A stretch of DNA of 64,000 nt from Pyrinomonadaceae bacterium (GCA_030841105.1 JAVEDE010000038.1:1-64000), one strand, 5' to 3'; counted from the stretch's first letter, positions 7,469 through 17,260 are shown. Program-made: numbers and translations. Notes: generated by a model from the sequence alone, not told the origin.

Positions 7469-10372
7469 TTAGGCGTGGTGGCCGTTGGCGCGGGCGAGGT
7501 GTTCTTTGAGGAAGCGGCCGGTGTGGGATTCTTTAACGCGGATGATGTCGGCGGGTGTGCCGGTGGCGACGAGTCGGCCGCCCGCGTCGCCGCCTTCGGG
7601 GCCGAGGTCAATGATGTAGTCGGCGGTTTTGATCACGTCGAGGTTGTGTTCGATGACGAGGAGCGAGCCGCCCGCTTCGACGAGGGTGCGGAAGGCGGCG
7701 AGCAGTTTGTTGATGTCGTCGAAGTGGAGGCCGGTGGTCGGCTCATCGAAGATGTAGAGCGTGCGCGCGCCGGTGCGTTTCGAGAGGAAGGAGGCGAGCT
7801 TGATGCGTTGCGCCTCGCCGCCCGAAAGCGTCGTCGCCGACTGGCCGAGACGGAGGTAGCCGAGTCCTACCTCGTCGAGCACGCGCAGCTTGTTGGCGAT
7901 CTTGTTGACGTCGCGGAAGAAGGTGAGCGCTTCGCGCACGGTCATGTTGAGGACGTCGTTGATGTTCTTGGCGCGGTAGCGAACTTCGAGGACGTTCGAC
8001 TTGAAGCGCGTGCCCTTGCACTCTTCGCACTGGAGTTCGACGTCGGCGAGAAACTGCATCTCGACCGTCACCGTGCCGTCGCCTTCGCACACGTCGCAGC
8101 GGCCGCCGGGAACGTTGAAGGAGAAGTAGGAGGCGTCGAAGCCTTTGGCCTGCGCGTCGCGCGTCGCGGCGAAGACCTCGCGGATGCCGTCGTAAACTTT
8201 GATGTAGGTGACGGGGTTCGAGCGCGGCGTGCGGCCGATGGGCGACTGGTCAACGAGCACCACGTCGTCCACCGCCGCGCCGCCTTCGAGTTTCTGGAAC
8301 GCGCCGACGTGCCCCTGCCATTCGCCGCGCTGCTTCTTGAGTCCGGCGAACAGAACGTCGTGGACGAGCGTGGACTTGCCCGAACCCGACACGCCCGTGA
8401 TGCAGACGAACATCTCCAGCGGAATGTCCACGTCAACGCCCTTCAAATTATGCTCGCTTGCGCCGCGCACCGAGATTTTCTTTTTCTTCGCCGTCGTGCG
8501 CCGCTGCTTCGGCTCTTTGATCTCGCACTCGCCGCGCAGGTATTTGCCCGTCAGCGTCGCCGAATCTTTGAGCAGCCCGGCGTAGTCGCCCTCGAAGACG
8601 ATGCGCCCGCCGAGTTCGCCCGCCGCGGGGCCGACGTCGAGGATGTGATCGGCGGCGCGCATCATGTCCGGGTCGTGCTCGACGACGAGGACTGTGTTGC
8701 CGATGTCGCGCAGGTTGTGCAGCAACTTGATGAGCCGCTCGCTGTCGCGCGGGTGGAGTCCGATTGAAGGCTCGTCGAGGACGTAGAGCGCGCCGACGAG
8801 CGCCGAGCCGAGATTGGTGGCAAGTTGGATGCGCTGCGCTTCGCCGCCGGAGAGCGTCGAGGCGAGACGGTCGAGGGTCAGGTAGTCGAGGCCGACGTCA
8901 ACGAGGAAGCGCAGGCGTCGGCGCACTTCGAAGAGCACCTTGTCGGCGATGGCCGATTGCTCGTCGGAGAGTTGGAGTGTGTCGAAGAAGACGGCGGCCT
9001 CCTTGACGGGCAGCGCGCAGACTTCCGGCAGCGTGCGCTCGCCGACGCGCACGTCGCGCGCCTCTTGCCGCAGACGCCCGCCGCCACATTCGGGGCAGCG
9101 CGTGTAGCCGCGATACTTGGCGAGGAAGACGCGCACGTGCAGTTTATATTTCTTCGTCTCCAGCCACGCGAAGAAGCCGTGGACGCCGCCCCAGTGTCCC
9201 TTGCCTTCGACGATGGCGCGTTGTTGCGGGCGCGTCAGTTCGGCGTAAGGGACGTCGGTCGGGATGCCTTCGGCGCGCGCGAAGCGTCTGAGTTCCGTGC
9301 GCGCCCATTCGTGCTGCGGCTTCGTCCAAGGCTCAATCGCGCCCTCGTCAATCGAGAGCAAGGGGTTCGGGATGACGAGGTCGAGATCGAGTCCGATGGT
9401 GTTGCCGAAGCCCTGACAGGTGGGGCACGCGCCGAACGGGTTGTTGAAACTGAAGAGGCGCGGTTCGGGCTGCGCGTAGATTGTGCCGTCGTAGCGGCAC
9501 TCGAAACGCTCGGAGAAGTTGAGCGTGCGCGGCGCGTCTTCCGCCGTCTGGACGAGCGCCGTGCCGTGGCCTTCGACGAAACAGGTCTGGAGCGAATCCG
9601 TGAGGCGGCTGCGCACGTCCCCGCGCGCGACGAGACGATCCACGAGCACGTACACGTCCGCGAAGTCGGGGCGCGCGTAGTCGTCGGGCGAACGCAGTTC
9701 GATAGTCTCGCCGTTCGCGTAGAGGCGCGTGAAGCCGCGCTGCATGAGACTCATGACGTGCGCCGTCACCGTCTGGCGACTGAGCGTGCGCGCCGCCGCG
9801 TTGTCGTCACCAGCCTTGCTCTTCTTCGCGCGCGACTTCGCAGTGCTCTTCTTCGCGCCCGCGCCGTTCGCGTCGGCCGACTCGGTTCTAAGACCCGCCT
9901 CGGCGGGGAAGAGGACGTAAAAGCGCGTGCCTTCGGCGAGCGCGGCGAGCGTCTCGGCGGCGGCTGAATCGGGCGAGTCTTTGTGCACCTCGCGCCCGCA
10001 GACGCGGCAGATGGTCGTGCCGACGCGCGCGTAGAGGAGGCGCAGGTAGTCGTAGACCTCGGTCTGCGTGCCGACGGTCGAGCGCGGGTTGCGCGTGGAG
10101 TTCTTCTGCCGGATGGCGATGGCGGGCGGAATGCCGCGCACCTCGTCCACGTCCGGCTTGTCCATGCGTTCGAGAAACTGCCGCGCGTAGGACGACAGCG
10201 ACTCGACGTAGCGACGCTGCCCCTCGGCGTAAATCGTGTCGAAGGCGAGCGACGATTTACCCGAACCGGAGACGCCCGTGACGACCGTCAGGCGTTCGAT
10301 GGGGATGTTGAAATCTACGTTCTTTAAGTTGTTGACGCGCGCGCCGCGCACCGTGATTGCTTCTTCAGTCAT
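7469..10372 (-). CDS. uvrA: Excinuclease ABC subunit A
   Basis: UvrA is the damage-sensing ABC ATPase of nucleotide excision repair; it loads UvrB on DNA. The 967 residues contain two ATPase modules: Walker [10 protein letters not shown] at 33-41 and a second near residue 660, each with an LSGGEAQRI signature and a DEPS/DEPT Walker B. Zinc-binding pairs are visible (CPTC...CPEC in the first half; CDVC...CEEC in the second). Unusual is a Lys/Ala/Ser-rich insertion at about residues 163-198, in the UvrB-binding region. The gene stands alone, convergent with the TIR gene. Confidence 0.97.
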   Translation of the reverse strand: MTEEAITVRGARVNNLKNVDFNIPIERLTVVTGVSGSGKSSLAFDTIYAEGQRRYVESLSSYARQFLERMDKPDVDEVRGIPPAIAIRQKNSTRNPRSTVGTQTEVYDYLRLLYARVGTTICRVCGREVHKDSPDSAAAETLAALAEGTRFYVLFPAEAGLRTESADANGAGAKKSTAKSRAKKSKAGDDNAAARTLSRQTVTAHVMSLMQRGFTRLYANGETIELRSPDDYARPDFADVYVLVDRLVARGDVRSRLTDSLQTCFVEGHGTALVQTAEDAPRTLNFSERFECRYDGTIYAQPEPRLFSFNNPFGACPTCQGFGNTIGLDLDLVIPNPLLSIDEGAIEPWTKPQHEWARTELRRFARAEGIPTDVPYAELTRPQQRAIVEGKGHWGGVHGFFAWLETKKYKLHVRVFLAKYRGYTRCPECGGGRLRQEARDVRVGERTLPEVCALPVKEAAVFFDTLQLSDEQSAIADKVLFEVRRRLRFLVDVGLDYLTLDRLASTLSGGEAQRIQLATNLGSALVGALYVLDEPSIGLHPRDSERLIKLLHNLRDIGNTVLVVEHDPDMMRAADHILDVGPAAGELGGRIVFEGDYAGLLKDSATLTGKYLRGECEIKEPKQRRTTAKKKKISVRGASEHNLKGVDVDIPLEMFVCITGVSGSGKSTLVHDVLFAGLKKQRGEWQGHVGAFQKLEGGAAVDDVVLVDQSPIGRTPRSNPVTYIKVYDGIREVFAATRDAQAKGFDASYFSFNVPGGRCDVCEGDGTVTVEMQFLADVELQCEECKGTRFKSNVLEVRYRAKNINDVLNMTVREALTFFRDVNKIANKLRVLDEVGLGYLRLGQSATTLSGGEAQRIKLASFLSKRTGARTLYIFDEPTTGLHFDDINKLLAAFRTLVEAGGSLLVIEHNLDVIKTADYIIDLGPEGGDAGGRLVATGTPADIIRVKESHTGRFLKEHLARANGHHA

Positions 10373-10502
10373 GTTTCACTTCTGCCGCCGGGACGCACAG
10401 CGGGCGATTTCGACTCCCGGCGAAACACACATGATAACGCGAAACGGGGCGGCGGGCGAAGCGGGCAGCGGCCGGTTCTCGTGTGACCGGCGCGTGGGCG
10501 CG

Positions 10503-10533
10503 AAAAAGGGCGGAGCGTGGAGCACTCCGCCCT
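10503..10533 (-). terminator. Intrinsic terminator of the C1 protease gene
   Basis: On the minus strand a 9-bp stem (AGGGCGGAG at 10507-10515 with CTCCGCCCT at 10525-10533) is followed by TTTTT. It lies about 80 bases past the stop of the C1 peptidase gene. Confidence 0.75.
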
Positions 10534-10611
10534 CGAAAGTAAGTTGTGGAAACGCGCGTCTGACTGTGTAGCAGCGCGCGACCGTCTGCCCGGACGCGCG
10601 GGGGCGCGGAG

Positions 10612-11514
10612 TTAAAGCGTGACGCCGTAGGCTTCCGTGAAAGCGTCCGAGGCGTAAGACCATGAGGCGTAGGCGTAGCCCTTGTCGCCCCACGTCTTGC
10701 CCCAACTGTTGCGCACGATGAAGCGGCTGGGGGTGTAGCCGACGATGGCGATGGCGTGTCCGCCCTGCGCCGAATGTGGATCGTAGGTGTCCAGATTGCC
10801 GCTCGTGGTGGTCGCTGCGTACCACGTTGAGTCTACGTTCAGGCGCGTCAGGATCGGCCCCTTGGTGGCGAGCCACGTGCGCCAGTTGGCGAGGTTGTTG
10901 CCGAGGTTGAAGTAGCTGGCGATCTTGTATTGCGCCGCGATGGCGTAGAAGGTTTTCGCCGGGTCTGGGTAGAGCTTGCCGGTCTTGAACGGCAGCACGG
11001 AATCGGGGACGTTGCCGTACTTGCGCGCGATGTCGAGCGCGGCTTTCAGGCTCGTGCCTTCGTCTTCGATGAAGGTTGTCGGCTGCGTGTTGAACTGATC
11101 CGTCTCCTTGGCCGACATCCAGATGAAGCGCGGCGCAAGCAACTCGTTCTTCGGCAGCCGCCCGGCGTTGACGAACATCCAGCGGATGACCGAATCGGCC
11201 GTCGCCCAACCGACGCACGAGCCGGTCGAGCCTTGATCGTTGATTTCCCACCACGCCGCGCGCAGGTCTTTGCTAGGCGGCGCGGCGGCGGCCGTCGCCG
11301 TCGCGGCCGCCGGGGTCGCGCCGAGGAGTCCGGCTTCGCTGGCGTTCTCGAACATGAAGTCGTCTTCGGTCTTGCGCGAGGGGATGACGTTCAGGATGCG
11401 TTTGGTGCTGCTCTGCCGGGCGGGCGCGGGGCGCGGCTTGCGGGGCGCAGGTTTGGCCTCAACGTCTCCTTTGGCGGAAGTGTAATCGGGGGCGGAGCTT
11501 TTTCGGGCTGGCAT
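10612..11514 (-). CDS. Papain-like (C1 family) cysteine peptidase
   Basis: A 300-residue protein with a complete papain active site: the oxyanion Gln94 and nucleophile Cys100 in DQGSTGSCVGWAT, His253 in GGHAIAIVGY and Asn269 in RNSWGKTWGD. The first ~85 residues are Lys/Pro/Ala-rich and show no convincing signal peptide or typical propeptide, so it may be cytoplasmic or exported by another route. Substrate unknown. It is followed by its own terminator; the gene upstream on the same strand ends 132 bases away. Confidence 0.9.
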   Translation of the reverse strand: MPARKSSAPDYTSAKGDVEAKPAPRKPRPAPARQSSTKRILNVIPSRKTEDDFMFENASEAGLLGATPAAATATAAAAPPSKDLRAAWWEINDQGSTGSCVGWATADSVIRWMFVNAGRLPKNELLAPRFIWMSAKETDQFNTQPTTFIEDEGTSLKAALDIARKYGNVPDSVLPFKTGKLYPDPAKTFYAIAAQYKIASYFNLGNNLANWRTWLATKGPILTRLNVDSTWYAATTTSGNLDTYDPHSAQGGHAIAIVGYTPSRFIVRNSWGKTWGDKGYAYASWSYASDAFTEAYGVTL

Positions 11515-11646
11515 ATGGCTGTTCCTTTCAGGGTTCGCTCAACTCGGTGTGGTTGGGGTAGGCGAGCGATGGGTTACGGAAAACCGTCGCACCATACGCC
11601 TTTCCGTTTGGATTTACAAGAAAGTTTTTCTCGCCGCGTGCGCGCG

Positions 11647-12060
11647 TTACCAGCGCACGTCGTAGCGCGCGAGCGCGGTGCGCCAGCATGGGTTGCTTCG
11701 GCCTGCGCCGGGCAGCAGTGGGATATGGCCGTCGAAGGCGAGCGGCACATCGGGCGGGCGGCGCATGCGGTAGGTGCGACCCGTGGGCGAACTGACGGAG
11801 AGCGTGATCTTGTCTAATTCGACGCGGACGACGGTCGCCGTGCGCCAGTCTTTGCGACAGCAGAGGACGAGGTGCGCGCCGAGCGGGAGCGCGCCGAGCG
11901 TAATCATCTCCACCGTCGCAGCTTCAACCATCGCAGTTTCAACTGCAACGTCTTCAACCTCGACTCCGCTTGCCGGAGACGACGAGAGGCCGCCGGGCGC
12001 GAGCAGCGTGACTGTTGCTGCTACTGCGTCGTCCGGCGGCCTCTCGAATGTGGTGCTCAC
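11647..12060 (-). CDS. Hypothetical protein downstream of the M50 peptidase
   Basis: A 137-residue frame with a GTG start, 14 bases after the stop of the M50 peptidase gene, so probably co-transcribed. The N-terminal half is Ala/Val/Thr-rich. The C-terminal half (LGAHLVLCCRKDWRTATVVR, then a strand-rich segment ending ARYDVRW) looks like a small beta-barrel and loosely recalls PilZ-type folds, but no diagnostic motif is present. Overlapping frames exist on the other strand. This one is preferred for its operon position and its mixed hydrophobic/charged pattern. Confidence 0.5.
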   Translation of the reverse strand: MSTTFERPPDDAVAATVTLLAPGGLSSSPASGVEVEDVAVETAMVEAATVEMITLGALPLGAHLVLCCRKDWRTATVVRVELDKITLSVSSPTGRTYRMRRPPDVPLAFDGHIPLLPGAGRSNPCWRTALARYDVRW

Positions 12061-12074
12061 GTGTCGGCTCGTCT

Positions 12075-12920
12075 CTACACTTCGAGCGGGTCTTCAAAAG
12101 GGAGGTCGGGCTGGCTCGGACTGTTGCGGCTGACGGCGTAGGCGCGCATCGCCGTCGAGAGGATCAAGACGGCGACGCCGATCCAGACGAGCGACCAGAC
12201 GAGAGCCGGGACGCCCGTCGCGTCCGCCATGTTCATCGCGTCTGTCTGCTGGTTCGTCGCCACAGACATCCACAGCACGTTCTTCAAATCGAACACGGCG
12301 TTCAGGACGCACTGCACGGCGAGGAAGCCGACGAGGAAGTTGGCCGCACGCAGCCCGGCGTATCGCGCCGCCGCCAGCAGCCCCGCCGAGATGGCGATGC
12401 CCGACAGCACCGTGAACGGTTGCAGCGTCAAATTCGTGAGCGGCGCGATGAAGCCGAAGACGATTGTCAGGCCGAGGATGATGAAGGCCGAGCCGACCAG
12501 CACGACGCGCGCCTTGACCTTGCGGCGCACGAGCCAGAGCAGCAACGCGCCGAAGGCGATCGTGCCGAGATAGCCCGCGCTGGAAATGAGAAAGCGCGAG
12601 AAGAAGCCGCCCTGCGGCGTCAGCGTCTCGGTCAAGCCGCTCGCGTCAATGGCGACGCTCAAACTTTGCACGGAACTGCCGGTCAGCACTGCGGCCAACG
12701 CGTGCCCGCCTTCGTGTATGAAGGTCACGAAGAGGCGGAAGGGGTAAGTTAAAAAGCTGGTGTAGGGAAGGAACCAGAGCGCCAGCGTGATCAGCGTGGC
12801 GATGAGCAGCGTCCGCGCCTGCGGGCGCGCGTCGTGTGCGATCTTCATTCTCATCATTTTCATTTCAAACTCTCCGCTCGACCGACTGCCAAACTTTCCC
12901 GCCCGACGGTTGCGCTTCAT
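12075..12920 (-). CDS. M50-type membrane metalloprotease-like protein
   Basis: A 281-residue polytopic membrane protein. After the first membrane segment comes FIHEGGHALAAVLTG, an HExxH zinc motif variant (HEGGH) of site-2-protease-like M50B peptidases. Several more hydrophobic segments follow (AGYLGTIAFGALLLW, FIILGLTIVFGFIA, VWSLVWIGVAVLIL). The usual second metal motif (NxxPxxxLDG type) is not obvious, so catalytic activity is uncertain. In-frame Met codons at residues 20, 22, 23 and 25 are alternative starts. First of a two-gene unit with the hypothetical gene downstream. Confidence 0.8.
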   Translation of the reverse strand: MKRNRRAGKFGSRSSGEFEMKMMRMKIAHDARPQARTLLIATLITLALWFLPYTSFLTYPFRLFVTFIHEGGHALAAVLTGSSVQSLSVAIDASGLTETLTPQGGFFSRFLISSAGYLGTIAFGALLLWLVRRKVKARVVLVGSAFIILGLTIVFGFIAPLTNLTLQPFTVLSGIAISAGLLAAARYAGLRAANFLVGFLAVQCVLNAVFDLKNVLWMSVATNQQTDAMNMADATGVPALVWSLVWIGVAVLILSTAMRAYAVSRNSPSQPDLPFEDPLEV

Positions 12921-13050
12921 TCTACGACGAAGGGCGGAAAAACGTAAAAGTAAAAAGGTGAAAGAACCGGGGCGGCGCGCGCTTCTCCGAAAGGCACAAC
13001 TATAAACGCCCGTCAGCCTTCCGATGTTCCTCTCGATTTCATACGCGTTT

Positions 13051-13142
13051 TCGTCTTCCGTCTCTCACTTCTACCTCTCGCCCTTTACCTCTCGCCCTCC
13101 GCTTTTTCCTTTTCCCCCTTTCCCTTTTCCCTTTCCCCTCTC
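13051..13142. repeat. Heptamer-type repeat, single arm (moaC 3' end)
   Basis: A pyrimidine-rich (plus strand) low-complexity tract of CCCTTTNCCTCTCG and TTTCCCC units. It has no clear second arm. It encodes the last ~23 residues of MoaC and continues past its stop. It resembles one arm of the GGGGAAAGG-type elements elsewhere in the window. Confidence 0.55.
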
Positions 13143-13601
13143 GTAGTCGCCGGACTTGCCGCCCGTCTTTCGTTCCAGCCTGACATTGGTGATCGTCATC
13201 GCCTTGTCCAACGCCTTGCACATGTCGTAGACGGTCAAGGCGGCGACTGCGGCGGCGGTCAACGCTTCCATCTCGACGCCCGTACCGGCGCGCGTCGCGG
13301 CTTCGGCTTCGATGAGGATGCCCGCATCCACGACTTCGGCGCGCACCTCGATGTGCGTGAGCGGGAGCGGGTGGCACAAGGGGATGAGATCGGCGGTGCG
13401 CTTGGCGGCCATGATGCCTGCGAGACGCGCCGTCTCCAAAGGGTCGCCCTTCGGCGTGCGGTGCGCGCGCACGGCCGCCACGGTCTCGGCCGACATCAAC
13501 ACGCGCGCCGACGCGACGGCACGCCGCACGGTCGTCTCCTTCGCGCTCATGTCCACCATCGCCACGCGCCCCTCCGCGTCCATGTGGGAAAGTTTGCTCA
13601 T
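13071..13601 (-). CDS. moaC: Cyclic pyranopterin monophosphate synthase MoaC, with repeat-encoded tail
   Basis: MoaC makes cyclic pyranopterin monophosphate, the first stable intermediate of molybdenum cofactor synthesis. Signature segments: [46 protein letters not shown] and [12 protein letters not shown]. The family normally ends at [10 protein letters not shown], here residue ~153. This copy runs on for 23 Gly/Lys/Arg residues, encoded by the repeat tract. Its ATG overlaps the stop of the upstream methyltransferase gene by 4 bases (ATGA), indicating coupling. moeA lies about 2 kb away. Confidence 0.95.
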   Translation of the reverse strand: MSKLSHMDAEGRVAMVDMSAKETTVRRAVASARVLMSAETVAAVRAHRTPKGDPLETARLAGIMAAKRTADLIPLCHPLPLTHIEVRAEVVDAGILIEAEAATRAGTGVEMEALTAAAVAALTVYDMCKALDKAMTITNVRLERKTGGKSGDYERGKGKGKGGKGKSGGREVKGER

Positions 13602-14437
13602 GTGTTCGCCTGTTTGACGGCGTGGACGATCAAAGTGTTCCCGCCGAGCAGAATTTCGTCAGACTGCAACTCCTCCGCCCAACGCTCGCGCCGTTTGTCG
13701 GCAGAACTGAAACGCGCGAGCAGACGGATGAGGGCGACGAGCGGCCGGTAGAGCCACAGGTGCGCCTTCGGCTTGTCGCGGTAGAGACGTGTGATCTGGA
13801 AGCCGTATTTTTCGAGCGTGTAGCGCAGTTCGGCGTAAGAGATCGGGTTGATATGTAGCGCCATCTCCTCCATCGTGCCAAGCTCTGCGCGCACGCGCGC
13901 GAGGGCTTCGCGCGAGATGGGTTTGAAGTGCGAGGTGTAGCCGTGGAGCAGCCACTTGATGCGCTCCTCGATGTTGAGGATGTTCGGGACGGTGACGACG
14001 AGTTGGCCGCCCGCGCCGAGCAGGCGCGCGAACTCGCGCACCGCCTGTTGCGGGTTCTCGATATGTTCCAACCCTTCGACGCAGGTGATGAAGTCGAACG
14101 ACGCGTCCGGGTAGGGAAGCGTCGCGGAGAGATCGCCGCCTTTGATCTCGACGCCGGGCAGACGAAAAATCTGCGGGTAGAGATCGCAGCAGCGCACGTC
14201 GAAGCCCGCGCGTTGGAGTCGCGCGGCGAGCGCGCCTTCGCCCGCGGGCACGTCGAGCAGCAGGCCGCGCCGCGGCTGCGCGCCGAGCAGTTCGGCCACC
14301 GTCTCGTGAATCGCTTCGTGCGCGAGCGGCACGGCCTCGCGCGAAGTCTCCGCGCCCGCCTCTATGACAACAGGGGCGTGCGGCTCGCGTGCGGCCTCCG
14401 GCACTGTCGCCGTCTGGGTCTCGCCGAGATTTTTCAT
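13598..14437 (-). CDS. Class I SAM-dependent methyltransferase
   Basis: A 279-residue protein with a Rossmann-type methyltransferase core. Motif I is [16 protein letters not shown] (~residue 60), an acidic residue follows in CCDLYPQ, then [15 protein letters not shown] (motif II/post-I) and [10 protein letters not shown]. It belongs to the Methyltransf_11/23-like group. The C-terminal part ([26 protein letters not shown]) is not diagnostic. Substrate unknown. Its last bases overlap the start of moaC. Confidence 0.85.
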   Translation of the reverse strand: MKNLGETQTATVPEAAREPHAPVVIEAGAETSREAVPLAHEAIHETVAELLGAQPRRGLLLDVPAGEGALAARLQRAGFDVRCCDLYPQIFRLPGVEIKGGDLSATLPYPDASFDFITCVEGLEHIENPQQAVREFARLLGAGGQLVVTVPNILNIEERIKWLLHGYTSHFKPISREALARVRAELGTMEEMALHINPISYAELRYTLEKYGFQITRLYRDKPKAHLWLYRPLVALIRLLARFSSADKRRERWAEELQSDEILLGGNTLIVHAVKQANT

Positions 14438-14703
14438 GCGGACAAACTAAACATCAAAACGTGACCATTAAGCAAGAGACGCCGCGCCTTTTGCGCGCCG
14501 CAGGTAAAACCGCCACGCCGCCCGCCTCCGTAAATCCCAACAGACGCGCAGACAATCAACGACAGTTTTGCGCGACGAAAATTTTTTCGTTCGATGAGAC
14601 GCGGTCGCGGCAGACGGGCGCGCGGGCGTTTACGTTTGAGCCGGAGACACAGCGGGTCATCGAGAGCAATTCCAAACAGTTTGAAGATCGAAAGGGACAA
14701 AAA

Positions 14704-15279
14704 ATGAAGAAGACTTTCCTGAGCTTGATGCTTGGCATGTTTGCCTTAGCGGGCACGACCGCCTCGGCGCAGATGATGAGTGACAGTAAGAAGGACGGCA
14801 ACCCGACCGTCGGCGGCGCGGCGATGTACAAGACGAAGAATATCGTCGAGAACGCCGTCGAGTCGCCCATCCACACGACGCTCGTGGCCGCCGTCAAGGC
14901 CGCCGGTCTCGTCGAAACCCTGTCTGGCAAAGGCCCTTTCACCGTGTTCGCCCCGACCGACGACGCGTTCGCCAAGCTGCCCGCGGGCACGGTCGAAACG
15001 CTCGTCAAGCCTGAGAACAAGGCGACGCTGACCGGCATTTTGACCTACCACGTCGTCGCCGGGCGGATGGACTCGAAAGCCCTAGCGAAGGCCATCAAGA
15101 AGGGCGGCGGCAAGGCTACCTTGAAGACCGTGAACGGCGGCACGCTGACCGCGACGATGCACGGCAACGGCATCATGCTGACCGATGCCAAAGGCGGCAC
15201 GGCGATGGTGACGACGGCCGACGTGTACCAGTCGAACGGCGTCATCCACGTCATTGATACCGTCGTGATGCCTAAATAA
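14704..15279 (+). CDS. Secreted fasciclin (FAS1) domain protein
   Basis: A 191-residue protein: a signal peptide ([23 protein letters not shown]) and one FAS1 domain, with the conserved H1-like [15 protein letters not shown] and H2-like [13 protein letters not shown] boxes and the YHVVAGR motif between. FAS1 proteins act in adhesion or at the cell surface. The open frame extends far upstream, but the ATG at 14704 begins the signal peptide and follows GAAAGGGAC. Stands alone with a terminator downstream. Confidence 0.93.
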   Translation: MKKTFLSLMLGMFALAGTTASAQMMSDSKKDGNPTVGGAAMYKTKNIVENAVESPIHTTLVAAVKAAGLVETLSGKGPFTVFAPTDDAFAKLPAGTVETLVKPENKATLTGILTYHVVAGRMDSKALAKAIKKGGGKATLKTVNGGTLTATMHGNGIMLTDAKGGTAMVTTADVYQSNGVIHVIDTVVMPK

Positions 15280-15311
15280 CTCACGCGCCCGCAAGTCTCC
15301 TTAGCAAAGCG

Positions 15312-15351
15312 CGAAAGGCGTCCTCGCTTTTGACAGTGAGGATGCCTTTCG
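15312..15351. terminator. Bidirectional terminator between fasciclin gene and moeA
   Basis: An inverted repeat of 14 bases per arm (15312-15325 with 15338-15351, one mismatch) encloses a loop containing TTTT. It sits between two convergent genes, 32 bases after the fasciclin stop. Confidence 0.7.
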
Positions 15352-15378
15352 TCGTCTCTTGGACGAGTCACACGCTAA

Positions 15379-16599
15379 CTATTCCGGCAGGCGCACGACG
15401 CGCACAATTGCGCCCGCCTCCAACGTCTTCACGCCCGCTTCGACGATGACGAGCGCGCCCGCGCGCGTGAAGGCGACGAAATCCGACGAGCCGCCCCAGC
15501 GCAGCGGTTCGGCGACGAGTCGCCCGGCCGCGTCCGTGCCGAGCGCGGCGGGGAGATAACTTGCGCGCTCCGACGCGCCGCGCACGTCGCGGCCGAGCAC
15601 GGCATGTTCTTCAACCAGAGCCGCCGCCTTCGCGCCCTGCATGGCGCGAATCGCCGTGCGCGCGAACAGGTTGAAGGTAACGGAGACCGAGACGGGATTG
15701 CCGGGCAGCCCGAAGACGAGCGTGCGGCCGAGCCGCGCGAAGACCGTCGGCTTGCCCGGCCTGAGACTCACCCGCTCGAAAAATATCTCCGCGCCGAGCG
15801 CGCGCAAAGCCGTCTTCGTAAAATCGTAGATGCCCATCGAGACGCCGCCGGAGAGCACGAGCACGTCGGCGCGCTCCGCGCTCTCGGCGATCACGCGTCC
15901 GAGGAGTTCGGCGTCGTCCCCTGCAAAGGGCAGACGTTCCACCAGCGCGCCCGCCGCTTCCGCGTAGGCGAGCAGCGAATAAGTGTTCGAGTCGCGGATT
16001 TGATCCGCGCCGGGTTGCGCCGAGACTTCGACCAACTCCGTGCCCGTCGCCAGCACCGAGACGCGCGGCCGCGCTCCGACCCGCACACGCGCGTAACCGA
16101 AAGAGGCCAGCGCGGCCAGCGACGCCGCGCCTAACGTCTCACCTGCGCGCAAGACCGTTTCGCCGCGCGTGATCTCCGTCGCGCGTTTCGTGATGAACTG
16201 CGATGCGACAGTCGGCCGCTCGATCTCGACGCACGCGCCGCCTTCTGTCTCGCGCGTCACTTCGACCTGTTGCACGCTGTCCGCGCCCGCGGGCACGGGC
16301 GCGCCCGTCATGATCCGCACGGCCTCGCCCGGCCGCAACTTCCCTCGCCAACCAGCGCCCGCCGCCGCTTCACCGGCTATCGCCAAGCGCACGGGCGCGT
16401 CGGCCGTCGCGCCTACGGTGTCGGCCGCGCGCAACGCGTAGCCGTCCATCATGGCGCGGTCGAAAGGGGGCAAGTCGGTGTCCGCGATCACGTCTTCGGC
16501 CAGCACGCGCCCGCGCGCCGCGACGAGCGCGACCTCTTCGGCGGGCAGGCGCGGCGTCTGCTCCAAGACAATGCGGATGGCTTCGGGGACTGGAATCAT
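15379..16599 (-). CDS. moeA: Molybdopterin molybdenumtransferase MoeA
   Basis: MoeA inserts molybdate into adenylated molybdopterin, the last step of Mo-cofactor assembly. The 406 residues show the N-terminal DLPPFDRAMMDGYALR motif, GEAVRIMTGAPVPAGADSV, the MoCF-binding domain with VLSGGVSMGIYDF, and the nucleotide-loop-like FGLPGNPVSVSVTF. The C-terminal beta domain is complete. Same pathway as moaC at 13.1-13.6 kb. Convergent with the fasciclin gene. Confidence 0.96.
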   Translation of the reverse strand: MIPVPEAIRIVLEQTPRLPAEEVALVAARGRVLAEDVIADTDLPPFDRAMMDGYALRAADTVGATADAPVRLAIAGEAAAGAGWRGKLRPGEAVRIMTGAPVPAGADSVQQVEVTRETEGGACVEIERPTVASQFITKRATEITRGETVLRAGETLGAASLAALASFGYARVRVGARPRVSVLATGTELVEVSAQPGADQIRDSNTYSLLAYAEAAGALVERLPFAGDDAELLGRVIAESAERADVLVLSGGVSMGIYDFTKTALRALGAEIFFERVSLRPGKPTVFARLGRTLVFGLPGNPVSVSVTFNLFARTAIRAMQGAKAAALVEEHAVLGRDVRGASERASYLPAALGTDAAGRLVAEPLRWGGSSDFVAFTRAGALVIVEAGVKTLEAGAIVRVVRLPE

Positions 16600-16627
16600 C
16601 CGGGCAATAGCTAGACCTTACAGCCGG

Positions 16628-17044
16628 TCAAGGTTTTTTTGATCTGTTGTTTGATTTCTTAAGACACGGTTCGCACTTGCAGCCGACGGGCTTGATGTGT
16701 TCGTCAAAGTACGACTTGCCGTAGTTGATCGTGATCTGCTCCCCGGCCTTGATCTCCCTGAGAGACCAGATCCAAATTCGCTTGCCGGTGGTGTACCCTT
16801 TGGCGTTCGGGCGGCACGAATGGTTGATGTAGCGGGCGATGTTATCGCGGGAACTGCCGTCAATCGAACTCTTCTCGTTAAGCTCGAAGAAATACTTTCC
16901 CTTCTTCTGATCCACTTCCTCGTTCGTCAGAATCGGCCCTACATATTCGACGATCCGTTTATTAAATGGGATTGTTTTGAGGGCGAATAACCCCAGCCCC
17001 GTGGCGGTGCGTTTGACCGCCAGCTTGCCGTTGTCCTTGTTCAT
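16628..17044 (-). CDS. SET-domain protein lysine methyltransferase with post-SET cysteines
   Basis: A 138-residue minimal SET protein. Visible are GLGLFA (residues 16-21), EYVGP (33-37), RYINHSCRPNA with the NHSCxPN pseudoknot motif (74-80), ITINYG with the catalytic-type Tyr109, and a post-SET triplet C122/C124/C127. SET enzymes transfer methyl groups to protein lysines. The substrate here is unknown. The start region is shared, divergently, with a 51-residue lysine-rich protein; start codons are 44 bases apart and the sequence around each ATG (atggccg/cggccat) is mirrored. The region is less GC-rich than its neighbours. Confidence 0.9.
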   Translation of the reverse strand: MNKDNGKLAVKRTATGLGLFALKTIPFNKRIVEYVGPILTNEEVDQKKGKYFFELNEKSSIDGSSRDNIARYINHSCRPNAKGYTTGKRIWIWSLREIKAGEQITINYGKSYFDEHIKPVGCKCEPCLKKSNNRSKKP

Positions 17045-17075
17045 GGCCGGGATGATAACAACTTATTTCCTAATG

Positions 17076-17081
17076 TATAAT
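17076..17081 (+). promoter_or_regulatory. TATAAT -10 box close to a start codon (possible leaderless promoter)
   Basis: A consensus TATAAT lies 7 bases before the ATG at 17089, so transcription would start at or beside the start codon. No purine-rich ribosome site is present. No clear -35 box was seen at the expected distance. Confidence 0.5.
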
Positions 17082-17088
17082 CTCGGCC

Positions 17089-17244
17089 ATGAATAAACGC
17101 GCAAAAAAACGAGCCAAGGAAGCTATCCAGAAAGAGATCGCGGAGCGTTCGGATAAAACCAAGGAGCCGGGGTTTACTCCTCCCGCCAAGAAACTGCCGA
17201 CGAGCCGCGGCTACACCCCGCGACCGGATAAAAAGCGCGGCTAG
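17089..17244 (+). CDS. Very small lysine/arginine-rich protein divergent from the SET gene
   Basis: A 51-codon frame: MNKRAKKRAKEAIQKEIAER, then a Pro-rich basic tail (FTPPAKKLPTSRGYTPRPDK). It has 11 Lys and 6 Arg, a predicted N-terminal helix, and no Cys or Trp. It recalls small basic nucleic-acid-binding or histone-like tails, but no family is recognised. Support for it being a gene: the adjacent consensus -10 box, a full frame filling the space to the next feature, and lower GC matching the SET gene. Role inferred only from context. Confidence 0.55.
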   Translation: MNKRAKKRAKEAIQKEIAERSDKTKEPGFTPPAKKLPTSRGYTPRPDKKRG

Positions 17245-17260
17245 TCACGCACGCACCCTG

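Noticed and set aside
14575..14590. Terminator-like hairpin ACGAAAATTTTTTCGT upstream of the fasciclin gene
   Set aside because: It is AT-rich and weak, and lies upstream of both flanking genes rather than at a gene end.
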